Assembly (NCBI GenBank): GCA_017460395.1
Contig: JAFUBA010000167.1
Location: 17,436-81,435 of the forward strand
DNA length: 64,000 bases
Source of the DNA: Clostridia bacterium
GTDB taxonomy: Bacteria > Bacillota > Clostridia > Christensenellales > Aristaeellaceae
Direction: 5' to 3'
The translations under genes and the position numbers were made by a program. Below the pieces are notes generated by a model. It was given only the letters and a program-made list of their open reading frames with translations. It had not been told where the DNA came from and ran no database searches. Below are positions 60,023-64,000 of this stretch, one piece after another (position 1 is the first letter of the stretch; each line of letters begins with the position of its first letter).

Positions 60023-61141
60023 ATGAAAAAGCGACTGGCAGCACTGATCATCGTGCTGATGATCCTGAGCCCCTCTGTTCTCAGGGCGGAGCAGAAGTAT
60101 TGCACGATCGGTGAACTGCACGATCTGATCGAAGAAGAATATCCAGACGGATGGCAGGAAAGCATTCAAACCAAATGGCGTACAGTGGAAATCAACACGC
60201 CTGTGATCGTGCCGGATACAGACAAGATGCCGATTCTTTTCCTGCGTCAAGTGAAGGAGAATGAAATTGATGTCTCCCTGCTGCCTGGGGAGGGCTGGAC
60301 GTCGGATAGCGGAATAAGGATCTCTGCTTCCCGGGCTTCCGATCCATCCAAGCCGAACTTCGATCGGATGAAGATAGAGTCCAATCATTACTATGCGCCG
60401 GTGAATATGGAGATGCGGCTGGAGGATTTTGAGGGGAAAACGCTTCGGGAACTGGCCCAGGAGATCATGGATGCTCTGGAATGTGTGAACCAGGGGGAGA
60501 GTGGTTTTGATGTGGAGCATCCCTTCGATGTGATGGTCAATGTGGCCACGGACCCGAAGACGAAGAAATCCCAGGAATGCTATGTGAGCTATCTGGCTTA
60601 TCAAACAGTGGCGGATATCCCGCTGTTCTGGCATATGAGCTCTTACCTGAACTATGACCTGCCCGTCTGGAAGGAGCGAATTCCCTTGGTGAATCTCCTG
60701 ATGGGGATGAACGCGTACAATGGTATGCGCTTCATGTACTGCCCGCTTCAGTCGAAAACAATAGAAGAAGATGTTCCGCTGGCTGACTTTTCCCAGGTGC
60801 AAAATGTCCTGCGAAAAGAAGTGGAAGCCGGACATATTCGGAAGATTCTTGAGATACGGCTTGGCTATACTGCGGTAGATGTAAAGGATGATCCGGAGGG
60901 CTATACTGGCGCTACCCGGCCTATCTGGCATGTGGAAGCCTGGTGGTGCAAAAACGGAAAAGCTAAAATGGTGGAGGATGATCCGGATTATCCGACCAAC
61001 GATCATGGCAAGCTGGAATATGCCAAAATCGCCATTGATGCGCAGACGGGAGAAATCCTCAGTATCGTGGGGGATGCCGCGCCGAAGCAGAAGACCAAGG
61101 GTATAGAACAATATCAGGGATATATCGGTTGGGAGCGATGA
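60023..61141 (+). CDS. Secreted protein (paralog 2)
   Basis: A 372-residue protein with signal peptide KKRLAALIIVLMILSPSVLRA (no lipobox). C-terminal IRKILEIRLGYTAVDV, TRPIWHVEAWW and IAIDAQTGEILSI match the preceding gene, as well as the C-terminal part of anti-sigma B. N-terminal halves differ. GGAGG precedes the ATG. A terminator follows. Function unknown. Confidence 0.7.
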   Translation: MKKRLAALIIVLMILSPSVLRAEQKYCTIGELHDLIEEEYPDGWQESIQTKWRTVEINTPVIVPDTDKMPILFLRQVKENEIDVSLLPGEGWTSDSGIRISASRASDPSKPNFDRMKIESNHYYAPVNMEMRLEDFEGKTLRELAQEIMDALECVNQGESGFDVEHPFDVMVNVATDPKTKKSQECYVSYLAYQTVADIPLFWHMSSYLNYDLPVWKERIPLVNLLMGMNAYNGMRFMYCPLQSKTIEEDVPLADFSQVQNVLRKEVEAGHIRKILEIRLGYTAVDVKDDPEGYTGATRPIWHVEAWWCKNGKAKMVEDDPDYPTNDHGKLEYAKIAIDAQTGEILSIVGDAAPKQKTKGIEQYQGYIGWER

Positions 61142-61245
61142 AATACAGATCGGCTGTGGAGGGCATGTATTTTCCCTGAGAATGGAAAGCGCCTGGTTTT
61201 GCAAAATGCCGGGCCGTTTCTCATCTCCCCACAAGCGGAGAAATA

Positions 61246-61276
61246 GCCGGCGCTCAGCGGATGCATGGGCGCCGGC
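61246..61276 (+). terminator. Terminator of module D operon
   Basis: GCCGGCGC / GCGCCGGC stem with a 15-base loop followed by TTGAT; weak tail. Confidence 0.5.
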
Positions 61277-61395
61277 TTGATAAGGATTTCGGTATGGATG
61301 TTTACATTTCTTTGAGTGCAGGAGATTCGGGAAGGCTGGTAGAATAATGGGCAGGAGCTCCTGCTCAACAATTTGTCATATCCGGAGGGGACAAA

Positions 61396-62028
61396 ATGCG
61401 ATTTGAGAATGCCTACTTTATTATCGGAACAGCCTATTCCGGAAAATCGACGATGGTCAGGCTGCTTGCTGAAAAATACAATGGAATCCACTGTGAGGAA
61501 AACTATCATGACAGGTTTTTCCCGGACCTGAACGGGGAGGAGTATCCCTGCATAACGTACACCCGTGAGCTGAAAGACTGGCATGACTTCATCCGAAGAA
61601 GCCCCGAGGAATACGAAGCGTGGATGGATGGCGTCGCCAAAGAATGCGAGAAACTGGAGCTTGAAATTCTCAAAGACCTGGCGCAGCAGGGAAAGCCGAT
61701 TTTCGTTGATACAAACATTTCCCCGGCAACACTGAAGCAGGTTGCTGCGCCTGATCATGTTCTGGTGATGCTTGCAGATCCGCAGATCTCCGTAAGACGT
61801 TTTTTCGAAAGACCCGACAGGGAGAAACAGTTTTTATACCGCTTGATCATGGAAGAACCTGAACCGGAAAAAGCAATGGAGAATTTTCGCCGTGGTCTTG
61901 AGAGGATCAATTCACAAAAACGGTATGACAGCTTCATGAATTCTGGCTTTCCTGTGATTGTCAGGGATGAAAGCAGAAGCATCGAACAGACTTTGGAGAT
62001 GGTTGAAACTGTATTCGGGTTACTATGA
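61396..62028 (+). CDS. P-loop nucleotide/shikimate kinase-like protein
   Basis: A 210-residue P-loop protein: AYFIIGTAYSGKSTMVRLLAEKY (Walker A GTAYSGKST), IFVDTNISPATLKQVA, VLVMLADPQISVRRFFERPDR. Fold like small-molecule kinases; substrate unknown. CCGGAGGGG ribosome site. Monocistronic. Confidence 0.78.
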   Translation: MRFENAYFIIGTAYSGKSTMVRLLAEKYNGIHCEENYHDRFFPDLNGEEYPCITYTRELKDWHDFIRRSPEEYEAWMDGVAKECEKLELEILKDLAQQGKPIFVDTNISPATLKQVAAPDHVLVMLADPQISVRRFFERPDREKQFLYRLIMEEPEPEKAMENFRRGLERINSQKRYDSFMNSGFPVIVRDESRSIEQTLEMVETVFGLL

Positions 62029-62318
62029 TTTCGTGCTTTTATTTACCGCTTTTGGGTGGATGTGCTGGTGGACAGGAATTGCAGGCCGAAGAGAACTCTT
62101 CACTGTTCTCTCCCAACCTGGGAACAGTTCCTCTTTGTGGCTATTTTCAGCAGGAAGCACGATAGCCAACAGATTTGGAACCCAACCAGTGCGGGCGCAG
62201 AGGGTTGAGATGCTAAGGCATCACAGTACTTAGCCACTTTTTCTCCCTCTCAAACATTCGAAGCGGCCAATCAGATTTGTAGTCTCTCTCTTTATACCCA
62301 CAATATCTGACTGCCACG
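62029..62318. other. Non-coding stretch with inverted repeats
   Basis: AT-richer than the left part. It holds the GCTAAG/CTTAGC element (see terminator) and a GAGAAC/GTTCTC repeat near 62092-62111. I see no protein or tRNA gene in it. Confidence 0.4.
62212..62242 (+). terminator. Possible terminator of the kinase-like gene
   Basis: GCTAAG / CTTAGC stem, 11-base loop, CAC then TTTTT. Confidence 0.45.
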
Positions 62319-62349
62319 AAAAAACCTCGAAAGCTTTGAACCTCCGAGG
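62319..62349 (-). terminator. Terminator of module E
   Basis: Minus strand: CCTCGGAGG / CTTTCGAGG stem (with G-T pairs), 7-base loop, then TTTTTT. Confidence 0.75.
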
Positions 62350-62412
62350 GTGGGCGATGGAGCCAAGGGTGCCGTTCGACTATCACGAATCACGGTTTTA
62401 TTGTAGAGAACC

Positions 62413-63219
62413 TCAATTGGGAGAGCTGATTTTTTCCAGCCACTCACGGAGTTCAGTTGTGCTCACGATGATTTTGTTGCCATCATCCGTTGTGGGCAAG
62501 CTATCCAACCAGGCCATCAACTGCTCGTCTGAGTCCCCAAAGCTGAATTCTACTTCCTCTGAGGCATCAGCGATCGGTTCACCTTCTGTCCAGACGGTTA
62601 CATAGTTTTCTGGAGTGCCCTGACGAATCTCATGGATTGATGGATTGTCATCAGTGCTGAAGACAAATCGCACCACATTTGTCGGGCTGTTTTGATCGCC
62701 TGTATCGCGATTGGCGTTTATGGGTGCTGCTGAACAATACACGTAATATACGTTCTGGCCATCCTCCGGCACCACTTTGTAATGCACTGTTCTATCGAAG
62801 TGAATTCTGGATTCATCTGATGAGACAACGATGCTTCCATTCTTCAGGCGAGAAAGGCTCAAAGCATATAATGAGTTGTTAACTGGTACTGTATGCTGAT
62901 GAAACAATTCATCATAAGCAAAGATACCTGCGAATGCCGCAGCCATGCATATAAAGGCCGCGAGGCAGATAGACAGGATACGACGCCTCAAACGTTTTTT
63001 TCTCACATTCATGAGCGCATCAACAAATTTCTGCTGTTCGTACTCATATTCCGTGCGGACAGCCTTGGGCAAATCAGCCTTCATGGCTTCATATTTCTTT
63101 CTGCAATCCTCACAGACAGAGATATGTGTTTCAACCAATTCGCGGCTTTCATCGCTGGCTACCCGATCAATGACAAGAGGGATCAGATCCTGCACAACGT
63201 TGCATTCATTTTTCTTCAT
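62413..63219 (-). CDS. Zinc-finger anti-sigma factor, module E
   Basis: A 268-residue anti-sigma with an N-terminal zf-HC2 domain: Cys6 in NECNVVQDLIPLVIDR and HISVCEDCRKKY (HxxxCxxC). A membrane helix (ILSICLAAFICMAAAFAGIFAY) follows, then an extracytoplasmic part. Overlaps the sigma gene by 14 bases. Unlike the other four anti-sigmas it carries the classical zinc motif. DNA is noticeably more AT-rich than modules A-D, possibly acquired separately. Confidence 0.88.
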   Translation of the reverse strand: MKKNECNVVQDLIPLVIDRVASDESRELVETHISVCEDCRKKYEAMKADLPKAVRTEYEYEQQKFVDALMNVRKKRLRRRILSICLAAFICMAAAFAGIFAYDELFHQHTVPVNNSLYALSLSRLKNGSIVVSSDESRIHFDRTVHYKVVPEDGQNVYYVYCSAAPINANRDTGDQNSPTNVVRFVFSTDDNPSIHEIRQGTPENYVTVWTEGEPIADASEEVEFSFGDSDEQLMAWLDSLPTTDDGNKIIVSTTELREWLEKISSPN

Positions 63220-63688
63220 TTACGTTCTCCTTCATGGCGTCCTGCAGTTGTTGCCTGGCACGATAGTAGGTGACTCGAGACCATGATTCACTTTTGCCAA
63301 AGAGATCGGCAATTTGAGCATGTGTCAGGTCACAAAAAGTTTTGAGAGTGAACACCTCGCGGTATGGCTCATCCAGTAAATGCAGCATTCGATGGGCAAT
63401 CATGATCTGATCCTGCCTGTGGATTCTTTCCGTGAAGTCTTCTTCTGCCAAACGGTCTTCAAACACATTTGGTGCGTTTTCTTGTTTTCTGACCGCGTCC
63501 AGATACAGGTGTTTAGCAATACTGCAGAGCCAAGTGCTCAGGCTGCTTCGCCCGTCGAAACGATTGATGCTCTTGATCGCCTGATAGAATGTTTCCTGAG
63601 TCAACTCCTCTGCCAATTCAGCATTTCCACTGATGCGAATCAGGAAAGCTTTCACGGTTCCGCTGTACTCACGGTATATGCTGTCCAT
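63206..63688 (-). CDS. ECF sigma factor, module E
   Basis: A 160-residue sigma factor: NAELAEELTQETFYQAIKSINRFDGRSSLSTWLCSIAKHLYLDAVRK (region 2) and LDEPYREVFTLKTFCDLTHAQIADLFGKSESWSRVTYYRARQQL (region 4). ATG 63688 is taken; GGAAGGAGG lies about 15 bases upstream, a bit far; a GTG at 63706 overlaps that site. Confidence 0.9.
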   Translation of the reverse strand: MDSIYREYSGTVKAFLIRISGNAELAEELTQETFYQAIKSINRFDGRSSLSTWLCSIAKHLYLDAVRKQENAPNVFEDRLAEEDFTERIHRQDQIMIAHRMLHLLDEPYREVFTLKTFCDLTHAQIADLFGKSESWSRVTYYRARQQLQDAMKENVNEEK

Positions 63689-63742
63689 GTCTGTCGTTGA
63701 GTCCACCTCCTTCCAACAGTATTGAAAGCAGCTTTCATTATG

Positions 63743-63771
63743 TTAGTCGTATGCAAGGACAAAACGTTACA
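63743..63771 (-). promoter_or_regulatory. ECF-type promoter, module E
   Basis: Minus strand TGTAAC, 16-base spacer, CGACTAA, a canonical ECF promoter, consistent with autoregulation. Confidence 0.7.
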
Positions 63772-63907
63772 ACTCTTATCCGGGAAAGTGACATCCGAAG
63801 AATTCAGAGATGTCCTCTGTCTCCGTCTTTATTTTCATGGTGTCCGGCTGCAAAAAAACTCGGTATCTATAAAGTCATCCTATCAAAGGACAACCAGAAG
63901 CGTACCA

Positions 63908-63946
63908 AAACCAGGGGATGTCGGCAAGTGAGACATCCCCTGGTTT
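63908..63946. terminator. Terminator hairpin near right edge
   Basis: A 15-base stem AAACCAGGGGATGTC / GACATCCCCTGGTTT; T-rich on the minus side (TTTTGG). It may serve a minus-strand gene beginning beyond the window. From 63772 to the edge I see no other feature. Confidence 0.65.
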
Positions 63947-64000
63947 CATGATGCGATCTTTTATGTAGCACCTTTAGACCTCTTTTTTGTAGAACGTGAT

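Noticed and set aside
62330..62400. tRNA-like TTCGA sequence
   Set aside because: No cloverleaf, acceptor stem or anticodon arm can be formed.
63974..64000. C-terminal end of a minus-strand gene (…FYKKEV)
   Set aside because: Eight codons are too few to support a call; only noted that a terminator lies next to it.

Overview
The window looks like chromosomal DNA from a moderately GC-rich anaerobe of the Bacillota (Clostridia-type). The evidence is AGGAGG-type ribosome sites, TTGACA/TATAAT promoters, cre-like boxes with a LacI regulator, an OhrR operator, a Gx-transporter/NusG-II pair, an FHA-FtsW-PBP operon and several ECF sigma/anti-sigma pairs of Firmicutes type. It includes a probable replication origin next to dnaA. 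I see no rRNA, tRNA, CRISPR array, phage or insertion sequence.

1-8.2 kb is redox and metal related: a cut HMA/TauE-type transporter with a DUF2318 lipoprotein, a YczE-family membrane protein, then an eight-gene operon (HxlR regulator, MsrAB lipoprotein, flavodoxin, glutaredoxin-like protein, FMN reductase, two aldo/keto reductases, second YczE protein). 8.2-14.5 kb is a sulfur amino acid region: a Cys-rich leader peptide with a mutually exclusive antiterminator and terminator, an AhpD-like protein, reverse trans-sulfuration enzymes, a LysR regulator, O-acetylhomoserine sulfhydrylase with its own leader ORF, and an ECF-transporter S component. The leader/attenuator at 8279-8546 is the most striking regulatory element in the window.

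14.7-32.8 kb is mostly carbohydrate use: GNAT protein, amylosucrase-like GH13 and LacI (minus), sugar ABC transporter and GH43 (plus), MATE exporter, then a minus-strand series of sugar isomerase, xylulokinase, beta-mannosidase, Gx transporter and NusG-II protein. 33.0-34.6 kb is a peroxide module (glutathione peroxidase, OhrR, thioredoxin) behind an OhrR-type operator. 34.6-41.3 kb holds a zinc-binding protein, an unknown gene, oriC-like DNA, a monocistronic dnaA without dnaN beside it, and an FHA-FtsW-PBP operon.

41.3-51.6 kb is mixed housekeeping and unknown genes: a hydrolase, a small acyltransferase-like protein with an altered active site, prephenate dehydrogenase, PPK2, a DUF1858 protein, an FAD dehydrogenase, a TetR regulator and AsnS. 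51.8-63.7 kb is dominated by five ECF sigma/anti-sigma modules (called A to E here). A, B and C are related; C is on the opposite strand and appears decayed; D is followed by two secreted paralogs whose C-terminal motif resembles that of anti-sigma B; E is a separate zinc-finger type in more AT-rich DNA. Four of the five share a TTCGTC promoter element, which suggests linked or cross-talking envelope-stress circuits.
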